Of a DNA stretch of 64,000 nt, positions 24,878 to 33,038 are shown in pieces. The position numbers were made by a program, and so were the translations under genes. This stretch comes from a virus. The notes below the pieces were generated by a model, which did not search any database, was not told the origin of the DNA, and saw only the letters and a list, made by a program, of their open reading frames with translations. The stretch lies in the IMG/VR virus record IMGVR_UViG_3300032315_001572, positions 1-64,000 of that record, one strand, 5' to 3'. Every line of letters starts with the position of its first letter. The stretch's first letter is position 1.

Positions 24878-25824
24878 AAGTATTATCAGCGTCTAGAATT
24901 AAAACTCTTGAGACTTGTTCTTGGGTTTATTGGAATAATTATCATACTAAAGTACCTCAAAGTCAAAATGACGGGGCACTTAGAGGTACAATTTGCCATA
25001 CAGTTTTCGAATTACTATTAAATAAAAGACATCATAAAAATTATAAAAGAATAATAAAAAAGAACGCTATTGATGGTGACGAAGGAATAAATAGACTAGT
25101 TAAAAAGCTATCAGCAAAAGTGAAACTTGATGAAAGTAATTATAAATTATTAAATGATATGATTTTGGTTGGTCTTAAAAACGACTTCTTTGGAGAAGGT
25201 GGAAAAATAATTAAACCAGAGTATGATTTTAATATTCAAAACGACGAACCAAAATATCATATTCGTGGCTTTATAGACAAGCCTATTAAAATCAAAAAAG
25301 AAATGCATATAATCGACTATAAAAGCTCCAAATACAAGTTTAGGGGTGATGACCTTGAAGCTAATATTCAAGCCATGATGTATAGTCTAGCGAGTAAAAA
25401 ATTATGGCCAAAATTAAAACCTATTGTTAAATTCTTATTTCTTAGATTTCCAAAACAACCAATTCAAGAGTTAGTGTTTGATGATAATCAAATTAAGGGA
25501 TTCGAGCATTATCTTGAGCATATTAATGATTATGTTAATAAGTTTGACGAAGAATCCGCTAGATCAAACTTTGCAATAGATAGCGTTAAGAATAAATGGA
25601 TGTGTCAAGTTGGTGGATGGAAATGCCCATATAAAGATCCATATAAATATTATGTTAAAGTAAATGATAAAGGCGAAGTAGTAGAAACTAGTCTAGAAGA
25701 TAATTTTAAAGATATTAAAGGATTTAAAGTAGAAACTCGAACATATGAAGGATGCCCTAAATTTCAAACTAGTTCTGCAAAAAATGAGTTTTTTGATGAC
25801 TCAAAAGACGAATTTTTAGATTGA
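24859..25824 (+). CDS. Cas4/AddB-like PD-(D/E)XK exonuclease, likely 4Fe-4S
   Basis: The protein (321 aa) matches the RecB/Cas4 nuclease superfamily. Motifs are L-R-G-T-I-C-H-T-V-F-E near residue 42 (motif I His), R-G-F-I-D-K near 136 (Asp), I-I-D-Y-K-S-S-K near 150 (D-x-K) and Q-A-M-M-Y near 171 (Q-x3-Y). One Cys near the N-terminus (C20) and three in the C-terminal part (C249, C256, C299) match the iron-sulfur arrangement of Cas4 and AddB, although the C-terminal spacing is unusually wide. The likely role is 5'-3' resection or recombination alongside RecA. There is no CRISPR array nearby. Confidence 0.85.
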   Translation: MEKQSLKVLSASRIKTLETCSWVYWNNYHTKVPQSQNDGALRGTICHTVFELLLNKRHHKNYKRIIKKNAIDGDEGINRLVKKLSAKVKLDESNYKLLNDMILVGLKNDFFGEGGKIIKPEYDFNIQNDEPKYHIRGFIDKPIKIKKEMHIIDYKSSKYKFRGDDLEANIQAMMYSLASKKLWPKLKPIVKFLFLRFPKQPIQELVFDDNQIKGFEHYLEHINDYVNKFDEESARSNFAIDSVKNKWMCQVGGWKCPYKDPYKYYVKVNDKGEVVETSLEDNFKDIKGFKVETRTYEGCPKFQTSSAKNEFFDDSKDEFLD

Positions 25825-25849
25825 TATTTTTATAAACTTCTGTTATATT
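25821..25849 (+). promoter_or_regulatory. Sigma70-type promoter of the PHP gene (leaderless)
   Basis: TTGATA (25821-25826), 17 bp and TATATT (25844-25849) precede ATG 25857 by 7 nt. The -10 box overlaps an in-frame TTG at 25848, which argues against that TTG as the translation start. Confidence 0.65.
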
Positions 25850-25856
25850 GGTAAAA

Positions 25857-26603
25857 ATGATACCTTTATTTAAATCTCATTATTCTTTAGGAAGATCTAT
25901 TCTTACCCTAGAGGATAAGTCTGAAAGAGATGAGTATCCAGACTCTATTATTCAAATAGCTAAACAAAATAAATTAAAAGAGATATTCCTAGTAGAGGAT
26001 AACATGTCTTCATTTCTTGAAGCTTATACAAATTGCAAAAATAATAATATTAAATTGAATTATGGATTAAGAATTTCAGTTACAGAGTCGATGGTTGATA
26101 AAACTGAAGAATCAAGAGTTAAAAACTCAAAACTTATACTTTTCTTTAAAAATAAAAAAGGCTATGAATCTTTAACTAAGCTATTTAGTATTGGCGCAAA
26201 AGATGGTTTTTATTATGAACCTAGATTAGATTATGCAACAATAAAGAATAACTGGTCAGACGATCTAATCATGGGTATTCCATTCTACGATTCTTTTATA
26301 TTTAATAATACTCTAAAAAATAGCATATGTGTTCCTCAAATAGACTTTACCAAACCAGTAGCATTTATTGAACAGAACGAACTACCTTTTGATTTTCTTA
26401 TTAAAGATAAAATGCTATCATTTGCAGAAAAGAATAAACTAGAAGTTTTTAATGCAAAAAGCATTTATTATACTGATAGAAAAGACTTTAAAACATATTT
26501 GACCTTTAGATGTATCAATAAAAGGACTGTTCTGAATAAACCAGACCTTGAGCATATGAGTAGTAATGAATTTTGTTTTGAAAGTTGGAAAAATAAAAAA
26601 TGA
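25857..26603 (+). CDS. DNA polymerase III alpha, PHP-type N-terminal part (separate gene)
   Basis: The protein (248 aa) aligns by eye to the PHP domain of bacterial DnaE: a start of I-P-L-F-K-S-H-Y-S-L, then I-F-L-V-E-D-N and a long middle, then a late K-S-I-Y-Y-T-D-R-K-D-F-K-T-Y-L segment and an R-T-V-L-N-K-P-D-L-E-H segment, matching the spacing of DnaE N-termini. The metal-binding H-x-H is reduced to one His, so phosphatase activity is unlikely. The polymerase part is the separate gene at 27941. The frame allows a TTG at 25848, but ATG 25857 agrees with the promoter. It overlaps the next gene by 4 nt. Confidence 0.78.
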   Translation: MIPLFKSHYSLGRSILTLEDKSERDEYPDSIIQIAKQNKLKEIFLVEDNMSSFLEAYTNCKNNNIKLNYGLRISVTESMVDKTEESRVKNSKLILFFKNKKGYESLTKLFSIGAKDGFYYEPRLDYATIKNNWSDDLIMGIPFYDSFIFNNTLKNSICVPQIDFTKPVAFIEQNELPFDFLIKDKMLSFAEKNKLEVFNAKSIYYTDRKDFKTYLTFRCINKRTVLNKPDLEHMSSNEFCFESWKNKK

Positions 26604-27097
26604 AGACATTAGAAATACCAAAAAAGATTAATGCTCATGGTTCTAAATGCCGTCAAATTGAAGGCAACGAAGAAAGAACCAGAGATTACAAAGATATGCT
26701 TTATTTATACGAAAAACTTTGGGCACAAGATGCAGATTTAATAAATTTTCATTACTTAGGATCTCAAAGAGTTCTTGATTCAATTTTGGAATTAACAAGA
26801 ATAGATAGCGAAAATATGCCTAAAGATTTATACTTCGATAAAATATTACATAGATTCAAAGAAAGAGATTCTCAAAGAGCAAATATTGTAGATATAGGAA
26901 ATAGACTCAATACTACAGTTTACATAGTTGCTTTTTTAAAGAACTTGCAGAGATATAAAATATATAACCTTACGAAAGATGATGGAGTTTGGATAGAAAT
27001 GAATCAAGCAGAACATATAGAATGGCATCATCAAATGAGAGGCTATAGTTTTGATGAATTTTTAGATTTTAAACCCTACTATCCAAAGTATATTTAA
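26600..27097 (+). CDS. Hypothetical protein in the polymerase operon (165 aa)
   Basis: I do not recognise a family. The sequence is a soluble alpha/beta protein with many charged residues, a Y-K-D-M-L-Y-L-Y-E-K-L helix near residue 30 and a Trp/His-rich segment, E-H-I-E-W-H-H-Q-M, near 138. It overlaps the PHP gene by 4 nt and sits between the two halves of the polymerase. It may be a replisome accessory. Confidence 0.7.
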   Translation: MKTLEIPKKINAHGSKCRQIEGNEERTRDYKDMLYLYEKLWAQDADLINFHYLGSQRVLDSILELTRIDSENMPKDLYFDKILHRFKERDSQRANIVDIGNRLNTTVYIVAFLKNLQRYKIYNLTKDDGVWIEMNQAEHIEWHHQMRGYSFDEFLDFKPYYPKYI

Positions 27098-27098
27098 T

Positions 27099-27737
27099 AT
27101 GGACGAACATCTTCTAAGATATAATAAAAATAAAACTTTGGTATTCATAGATTGTGAGACATTTAATCTTTGTCTTAATTTCTGCCATAATATTCCATGG
27201 CAAATAGCTATGTTAAAAATCCAAGGCGATAAAAAGATAGATCAAAAGAATTTCTATTTAAAATGGCAGACAGATTTAAAGATCAGCCAAGATGCAGCTA
27301 GAATAACAAGATATGATCATAAGAAAGTTCAAAAAGAGGGACACGATCCAAAAGAAATATTTCCAACGATTAAAGATTGGCTAGATAATGCAGATTATAT
27401 TATTGGCCATAATACCCTTGGATTTGACATTTATCTTATAAAAGAGTATTATAAATACATGGGTTGTAATTGGGATCATCTTGTAAGTAAATTTATTGAT
27501 ACAAACGCAATAGCAAGAGGTATAAAATACGAAATGCCTTACAATTCAAAAGATAACTTAACTGAATATCAATATAAAATTCTTCATACTAGAAAAAAGA
27601 ATGTAAAAAGCTCCTTGACTTTCCTAGGGAAAGAAAATGGAATAGAGCATGATTACGAAAAACTTCATGATGCCATTAATGATCTTGACTTGAATTTAAA
27701 AGTATGGAATAAATTGAAATGGCAATTAGAGGTATAA
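27099..27737 (+). CDS. DEDDh 3'-5' exonuclease (DnaQ-like)
   Basis: The protein (212 aa) is a DnaQ-type proofreading or processing exonuclease. ExoI is V-F-I-D-C-E-T-F-N with D18 and E20. ExoII is I-I-G-H-N-T-L-G-F-D near residue 110. ExoIII is H-D-A-I-N-D with H190 and D195, giving the DEDDh form. It starts 1 nt after the previous stop and lies in the operon between the PHP and polymerase genes. This position suggests it is the epsilon-like proofreader for the phage polymerase. Confidence 0.9.
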   Translation: MDEHLLRYNKNKTLVFIDCETFNLCLNFCHNIPWQIAMLKIQGDKKIDQKNFYLKWQTDLKISQDAARITRYDHKKVQKEGHDPKEIFPTIKDWLDNADYIIGHNTLGFDIYLIKEYYKYMGCNWDHLVSKFIDTNAIARGIKYEMPYNSKDNLTEYQYKILHTRKKNVKSSLTFLGKENGIEHDYEKLHDAINDLDLNLKVWNKLKWQLEV

Positions 27738-27738
27738 C

Positions 27739-27957
27739 ATGGCATCACTAGACGATATTTATGATATAATCCAAAAACTAGAAGATGGTGAAATAGAGTA
27801 TTTACTTATTACTGTTCAAAAAGGTAAAAAGCAAGGCAAAGCAGATGTATTCTTTAGTTTAAAAGACAAAGCTTCCATGAAAATACTAGCAACTGGATTA
27901 GATGCTTTTAATAAAGAAATAGATAATATCGAGAAGCAAGATGAAGACGATGAATAA
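27739..27957 (+). CDS. Small acidic hypothetical protein (72 aa)
   Basis: I do not recognise a family. The N-terminal half has amphipathic helical sequence and the C-terminus ends in an acidic run with Asp and Glu. It has a GAGG Shine-Dalgarno 7 nt before ATG 27739. It overlaps the polymerase gene by 17 nt, so translation is likely coupled. It could be a small subunit of the phage replisome. Confidence 0.68.
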   Translation: MASLDDIYDIIQKLEDGEIEYLLITVQKGKKQGKADVFFSLKDKASMKILATGLDAFNKEIDNIEKQDEDDE

Positions 27958-30532
27958 TATTCTAAAAGACGAAGTTTTATATAGTAAATTTACTACTACT
28001 GATCTTGGGTTGCATGGAGTCAGACTTCCAGAATTTAATATTGATGCGTCCTTAAAAAGACATCTTAATATTAGCGAAGATGTTTCTAATTATGATTTTC
28101 TTAGAGCATTAGCTTTGAATGGTTTTAAGGACTTAAAAATAGAAAAAGACAATAAAGATTATAAAAAATATATTGACCGAGCAAAACATGAACTAGAAAC
28201 ATTAAAAGAATTAGGATTTACAGATTATATTTTACTAGTATGGGATGTTATTAATTTTTGTAAGACAAGTAGCATACCAGTTGGATTAGGTAGGGGTTCA
28301 GCAGCGGGTTCACTTATTCTTTATCTAATCGGCGTAACTAGAATTGATCCAGTTAAATATGACCTTTATTTTGAAAGATTTATATCAAAGATTCGAGCTA
28401 AAAAGCAGGTTATTGATGGAATAATGTATCTTGATGGTAGTTTGATGTGTGACGTTGATTTGGATATTTGCTATTATAATCGCCAAAAAGTATTACAATA
28501 TTTGGAATCTAAATTTAAAGGTAAAACTAGCAAAATCTTAACTCTCAACACTTTGAGTGGAAAACTTTTAATCAAGGAATGTGGTAAAATCGTTGGAGAA
28601 AAGACAGAAGAAGAAATGACCAATATTTCTTCATTGATTCCAAAAGTTTATGGTCAAGTTAAAGATATTAATACTGCATATGAAGAAGTAGAAAAATTTA
28701 AAGATTGGTGTGATGAAAATAAAGAAACATTTCAAATTGCCTTAAAACTAAGAGATCTTATTAAAAATAAGGGAGTTCACCCATCTGGAGTTCTTCTTTC
28801 TTATTATGATTTAGAAACAGTATGTCCAACAGAATTTTCTTCTGATAAAGAACCAGTTTCAAGTTTTGATATGAATTGGGTTAGTTTATTTAACATTAAA
28901 CTTGATATCTTGGGCTTAAGAAGCGTGTCAGTTGTAGATGATGTTTGTAAAAACATTGGTATTAAAGTAGAAGACATTGATCTAAATCATGAATCTATTT
29001 ATAGAAATCTACAAGATCTAAAATCTCCTCATGGGCTTTTTCAAATCGAAGCAGAAACTAATTTTAGAGTTTGCCAAAAAGTAAAACCGAAGAATCTTGA
29101 AGAACTCAGTGGAGTTTTAGCTTTAGCAAGACCTGGAGCATTACAATTTGTTGATAAATATGCTGCTCATACAAATTATCAACAATCAGAAAGTATTCAT
29201 CCGTTTTTTGATGATATTCTAAAGCAAACTGGCGGAGTAGCTTTATATCAAGAGCAATTAATGAAGATGGCTAATAAGATTGGATTTACTTTGGACGAAG
29301 CAGAAATCTTAAGAAGAATCGTTGGTAAAAAGAAAACAGAGGAAATTAAAGCTTGGAAAAAGAAGATTGAATCAAAGATTAAAGAAAATAAAATACCCAA
29401 AGAAGTAGGAGAGATCCTGTGGAAGATTCTTGAAGATTCAGCAAATTATTCATTTAATAAAAGTCACTCGTTGGCTTACGCAGCTTTAGCAGCAGTTACA
29501 ATTTATTTGAAATTCAATCATCCTCAACAATTCTTTTTATCTTTATTGAAAATGAGCAGAAACGAACCAGATCCAATTGGTGAAATTTCTAAGATTCAAA
29601 AAGAAATGCATGAATTCGAGATTAAATTACTTCCTCCACACATTATCAAATCAGAAATGGATTTCTCAATAGAAGATAAAGATATTAGATTTGGCTTATT
29701 ATCTATCAAGGGAATTAGTGATAAGTCTATCGAAAAACTAAACAGCTTCAGAAATAAGTATTCTAATAAGTTTGAAATTTTCCAAGCAGCAGAAGAAGCT
29801 AATCTTAATATTGGAGTATTATCATCCTTGATTCAGGCTGGAGCATTGAGTGGTTTTAATCAATCTAGAAGTAAAATTGTACTAGAAGCCCAATTATGGA
29901 ATATTTTAACAGCTAAAGAGAAAAAGTATTCAATTTCATTCGCAGATAAGTTTGATTATGATTTGATTAAAATTATTAAGCATCTCAATAAATTTACTGA
30001 CGAAAAGAATCATTTGGTTATTAAAGATAATAGATTAAATACTATTAAAGCAAAATATGCGCCATATCTTGAAATCTATAATCAGAATAGTAAAAGTGAA
30101 AGTTTTGCGAATTGGTATTATGAAAAAAAACTTTTGGGATATACATACAATAAAAATTTAAGAGATATTTTTGCAGAGAAAAGAGAAAACCTTAAATATG
30201 TTAGCGATATTATAGACGAACCAGTTAATAGTAAAGTGGCATTTGTTGGCCAAATAGAAGAAGTATATACTGGCGTATCTAAAAATGAAAAGAAAACTAG
30301 ATATGTAAGACTAAAAATATCAGACGAAACCAGCTCAATAAGCACATTAATATTTAATGATAATATTGAGAATAATAAATTATTAAATAATAAAGCTTTT
30401 GAAGAGGGTAATATCGTTATAGCAAAAGGCTCTAAAAGAGATGATTGTATATTTGGAGACTTAATAGCTATTCAAGATCATCAAATTTATATGAAATTAA
30501 ATGATTTAAAAAAGACAGATAAAAATAATTGA
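27941..30532 (+). CDS. dnaE: DNA polymerase III alpha subunit, polymerase part (DnaE-like)
   Basis: The protein (863 aa) is the C-family polymerase core without a PHP domain. Residues 113-135 carry G-L-G-R-G-S-A-A-G-S, the family signature. Catalytic Asp residues lie in C-D-V-D-L-D-I-C near 170-177 (D171, D173, D175). The fingers domain has Y-Q-E-Q-L-M-K-M-A near 435. Y-S-F-N-K-S-H-S-L-A-Y near 503 is the conserved C-family stretch after which the helix-hairpin-helix follows. An OB-type domain (about 745-840) ends the chain. Start ATG 27941 or 27950. Combined with the PHP gene it adds up to a typical DnaE of about 1100 residues. Confidence 0.93.
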   Translation: MKTMNNILKDEVLYSKFTTTDLGLHGVRLPEFNIDASLKRHLNISEDVSNYDFLRALALNGFKDLKIEKDNKDYKKYIDRAKHELETLKELGFTDYILLVWDVINFCKTSSIPVGLGRGSAAGSLILYLIGVTRIDPVKYDLYFERFISKIRAKKQVIDGIMYLDGSLMCDVDLDICYYNRQKVLQYLESKFKGKTSKILTLNTLSGKLLIKECGKIVGEKTEEEMTNISSLIPKVYGQVKDINTAYEEVEKFKDWCDENKETFQIALKLRDLIKNKGVHPSGVLLSYYDLETVCPTEFSSDKEPVSSFDMNWVSLFNIKLDILGLRSVSVVDDVCKNIGIKVEDIDLNHESIYRNLQDLKSPHGLFQIEAETNFRVCQKVKPKNLEELSGVLALARPGALQFVDKYAAHTNYQQSESIHPFFDDILKQTGGVALYQEQLMKMANKIGFTLDEAEILRRIVGKKKTEEIKAWKKKIESKIKENKIPKEVGEILWKILEDSANYSFNKSHSLAYAALAAVTIYLKFNHPQQFFLSLLKMSRNEPDPIGEISKIQKEMHEFEIKLLPPHIIKSEMDFSIEDKDIRFGLLSIKGISDKSIEKLNSFRNKYSNKFEIFQAAEEANLNIGVLSSLIQAGALSGFNQSRSKIVLEAQLWNILTAKEKKYSISFADKFDYDLIKIIKHLNKFTDEKNHLVIKDNRLNTIKAKYAPYLEIYNQNSKSESFANWYYEKKLLGYTYNKNLRDIFAEKRENLKYVSDIIDEPVNSKVAFVGQIEEVYTGVSKNEKKTRYVRLKISDETSSISTLIFNDNIENNKLLNNKAFEEGNIVIAKGSKRDDCIFGDLIAIQDHQIYMKLNDLKKTDKNN

Positions 30533-30557
30533 CATTTCTAAATATAGATAGTAACAT
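30529..30557 (+). promoter_or_regulatory. Sigma70-type promoter of the SSB-like gene (leaderless or near-leaderless)
   Basis: TTGACA (30529-30534, perfect consensus), 17 bp and TAACAT (30552-30557) are followed by 8 nt and ATG 30566. The -35 box overlaps the stop codon of the polymerase gene. Confidence 0.72.
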
Positions 30558-30565
30558 TAAGTAAT

Positions 30566-31108
30566 ATGATATCATTTTATAAACCAAATAGTAAGAATAC
30601 AGGTACAGCTTGTAGTTTCAGTGTTAATTCAAAAGACAATTCAGTATGGGGATCATTAATCAAGCAAAGCTCTTGGAACGATGCCAAAAAGATTGGTTCT
30701 TTTTCTGAAAATCAAAATAATCCCAATAAAAGTGTTAAGGTTAAATTTTCATTAACAGAAGCAGCTGGACTTCTTGACTCTCTAGAAAGAAATACAGAAT
30801 TTTCGGCTTATCATACCTCAGAGAAACAAATTACAAAAATTAAATTAGCGCCCTATATTAGGGATGAAAAACAAGTTGGATTTTCGTATAGCGTAAATAA
30901 AGAAGACAAGCAAAATGTTGAAAACAAACAATCATATTTGATTGGTTTTTATTTTAACGAAGCAAGATTATTAAAAGAATTTTTGACTTATTCTTTAAAT
31001 TCTGTTTTTGAAGCTCAACGAATCGAAGCTATAAAGAAAGCAAAAAATTCCACAAAAGAAACTAAAGAAGTTGGCGAAGGTAATCAAGAAGATAGCGAAC
31101 TCTGGTAA
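30566..31108 (+). CDS. Candidate single-stranded DNA-binding protein (Whirly/PC4-like)
   Basis: The protein (180 aa) is not an OB-fold SSB by eye. Its pattern, F-Y-K-P-N then V-K-V-K-F-S-L-T-E-A-A-G-L-L near residue 52 and a G-F-Y-F-N-E-A-R-L-L-K-E-F-L helix near 128, resembles the Whirly/PC4-like proteins that many phages use in place of SSB. The C-terminus is acidic and ends D-S-E-L-W, a typical protein-recruiting tail of SSBs. Its own promoter and its place after the polymerase gene support a replication role. Without structure prediction this remains a moderate call. Confidence 0.6.
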   Translation: MISFYKPNSKNTGTACSFSVNSKDNSVWGSLIKQSSWNDAKKIGSFSENQNNPNKSVKVKFSLTEAAGLLDSLERNTEFSAYHTSEKQITKIKLAPYIRDEKQVGFSYSVNKEDKQNVENKQSYLIGFYFNEARLLKEFLTYSLNSVFEAQRIEAIKKAKNSTKETKEVGEGNQEDSELW

Positions 31109-33024
31109 TGGAACGAAAAAAGAAAGTTTTAATACAAACAGACTTCTCTCTAGCCAAAACTGGCTTTGGAAGAAACGCTAAAACTTTACTTAAACATTTA
31201 TATTTCACAAATAAATATGATCTAGTTCATTATTCGTGTGGAATGACTTATGATCATCCAGAATTTAAGAAAACTCCTTGGAAAACCGTAGGCTCTTTGC
31301 CTAATACTCAACAAGAACTCGATCAATTAAATAGAGATCCTAATTTAGCTAGAATGGCAAGCTATGGAGCACATCTTTTAGATAAAGTTATTAATGATGA
31401 AAAACCAGATATTTATATTGGTGTTCAAGATATTTGGGGGGTTGATTTTGCTATAGAAAAGCCTTGGTTTAATAAAATCGCATCAGTAATTTGGACCACT
31501 TTAGATTCACTTCCTATTCTTCAATCCGCTGTAACTAATGCTCCAAAGATTAAAAACTACTGGATTTGGAGTAATTTCGCTACAAAAGCTTTACATAAAC
31601 TTGGATATAGTCATGTTAAGACTATGCATGGCTCACTAGAAGATCAAGAATTTTATCGTTTATCGGATTTTGATAGAAATCAACTTAGAAAAAAACATAA
31701 TATTCCACAAGATGCATTTGTAATTGGATTTGTTTTTAGAAATCAATTAAGAAAAAGTGTTCCAAATTTATTACAAGGTTACGCTTTATGGAAAAAGAAT
31801 AATCCAGAAATTAAAAATACATATCTTCTTTTACATACTCATTGGGGAGAAGGATGGAATATTCATAAACTTGCTTCAGAATTTGGAGTAAATCATAACG
31901 AAATATTAACAACTCATATTTGTAGAAATTGTGGAGAATATGAAATTAAACCATTTTCTGGATTAGATACAGACTGTAGATTTTGTAAAGCACAAAAAAG
32001 TCAAACCACAACAAATGTATCAGTAGGAGTCACAGAGCAACAATTAAATGAAGTGTATAATTTTATGGATGTTTATTGCCATCCATTTACAAGCGGTGGA
32101 CAAGAAATACCAATTCAAGAAGCTAAATTAACTGAACTTATTACTCTTGTCACAAATTATAGTTGTGGAGAAGAAATGTGTGAGGTAGACGCTAATTCTC
32201 TCCCATTAGAATGGAATGAATATAGAGAGCATGGCACAGAATTTATCAAAGCTTCTACTTATCCAGAATCAATAGCTAAACAATTAAGTATTGTATATAA
32301 AATGCCACAACATAAAAGACTTGAAATGGGTAAAAAAGCTAGAGAATGGACTATTAAAAATTTCGGTATTCAAAACGTAGGAAAATCTATAGAAGAATTT
32401 ATAGATAAACAGCCATTAGCTGATTGGACCAAAGTACTAGAGAACTCTCAGGACAAGAAAGACCCATATTTTCAAATGCCGAATATTTTAGATGATGGCG
32501 ATTGGATATTATCAATGTATCATAATATTCTGAAAATGAAGAATATTGACAAAAATGATTCTGGCTATCAATACTGGATGGGTGAATTGGCCAAAGGCGC
32601 AAAAAGACAAGATCTAGAAAATTATTTCAGAAATGTAGCTTTAAAAGAAAGCGGAGAAGACAAACAAGTAAAATTCGAAGATCATTTAGATAAAAATGAT
32701 AAAGGCAGAGTAATTTATGTTATGCCAGAAAGCGCTGGAGACATCTTCCTTAGTACGTCTTTATTTAAATCTATTAAGAATAGATATCCAGATTATAGTT
32801 TATATGTTGCTACAAAACCACAATACAAAGAGATTCTAGAAGGCAACCCATATGTTCATAAATGGATTGAATATAATCCAATCATGGATAACCTAATTTG
32901 GTTAGAAGGCAATAATCAACATGATGGATACTTTGATATTGCTTATTTGCCATATACTTGCACTCAAAGAAATTTAAATTATCTTCACAATGGTTTAGAT
33001 AAAGTAGAATTTCAATTAACTTGA
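31108..33024 (+). CDS. Multidomain glycosyltransferase: GT4-like, zinc ribbon, DUF4214-like, GT9 N-half
   Basis: The protein is 638 aa. Residues 1-430 form a GT-B glycosyltransferase (V-L-I-Q-T-D-F-S-L-A-K-T-G-F-G-R start; F-T-S-G-G-Q-E-I-P-I-Q-E-A-K near 330), with an inserted zinc-ribbon-like pair C272-x2-C275 and C290-x2-C293. Residues about 463-520 match DUF4214 (D-W-I-L-S-M-Y-H-N-I-L, then G-Y-Q-Y-W-M-G-E-L). From about 532 the chain turns into the N-terminal half of a GT9/heptosyltransferase (G-R-V-I-Y-V-M-P-E-S-A-G-D-I-F-L). Its C-terminal half appears in the next gene. The ATG abuts the stop of the SSB-like gene. Confidence 0.8.
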   Translation: MERKKKVLIQTDFSLAKTGFGRNAKTLLKHLYFTNKYDLVHYSCGMTYDHPEFKKTPWKTVGSLPNTQQELDQLNRDPNLARMASYGAHLLDKVINDEKPDIYIGVQDIWGVDFAIEKPWFNKIASVIWTTLDSLPILQSAVTNAPKIKNYWIWSNFATKALHKLGYSHVKTMHGSLEDQEFYRLSDFDRNQLRKKHNIPQDAFVIGFVFRNQLRKSVPNLLQGYALWKKNNPEIKNTYLLLHTHWGEGWNIHKLASEFGVNHNEILTTHICRNCGEYEIKPFSGLDTDCRFCKAQKSQTTTNVSVGVTEQQLNEVYNFMDVYCHPFTSGGQEIPIQEAKLTELITLVTNYSCGEEMCEVDANSLPLEWNEYREHGTEFIKASTYPESIAKQLSIVYKMPQHKRLEMGKKAREWTIKNFGIQNVGKSIEEFIDKQPLADWTKVLENSQDKKDPYFQMPNILDDGDWILSMYHNILKMKNIDKNDSGYQYWMGELAKGAKRQDLENYFRNVALKESGEDKQVKFEDHLDKNDKGRVIYVMPESAGDIFLSTSLFKSIKNRYPDYSLYVATKPQYKEILEGNPYVHKWIEYNPIMDNLIWLEGNNQHDGYFDIAYLPYTCTQRNLNYLHNGLDKVEFQLT

Positions 33025-33026
33025 TA

Positions 33027-33032
33027 TATCAT
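33027..33032 (+). promoter_or_regulatory. Weak candidate -10 box before 33039
   Basis: TATCAT lies 6 nt before ATG 33039, the geometry of the leaderless promoters, but I see no acceptable -35. It may be a weak or activator-dependent promoter or chance. Confidence 0.3.
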
Positions 33033-33038
33033 AAATAA

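Noticed and set aside
24859-25824. Cas4-type nuclease as part of a CRISPR system
   Set aside because: No other cas genes or repeats are present; the replication neighbourhood favours a recombination exonuclease.
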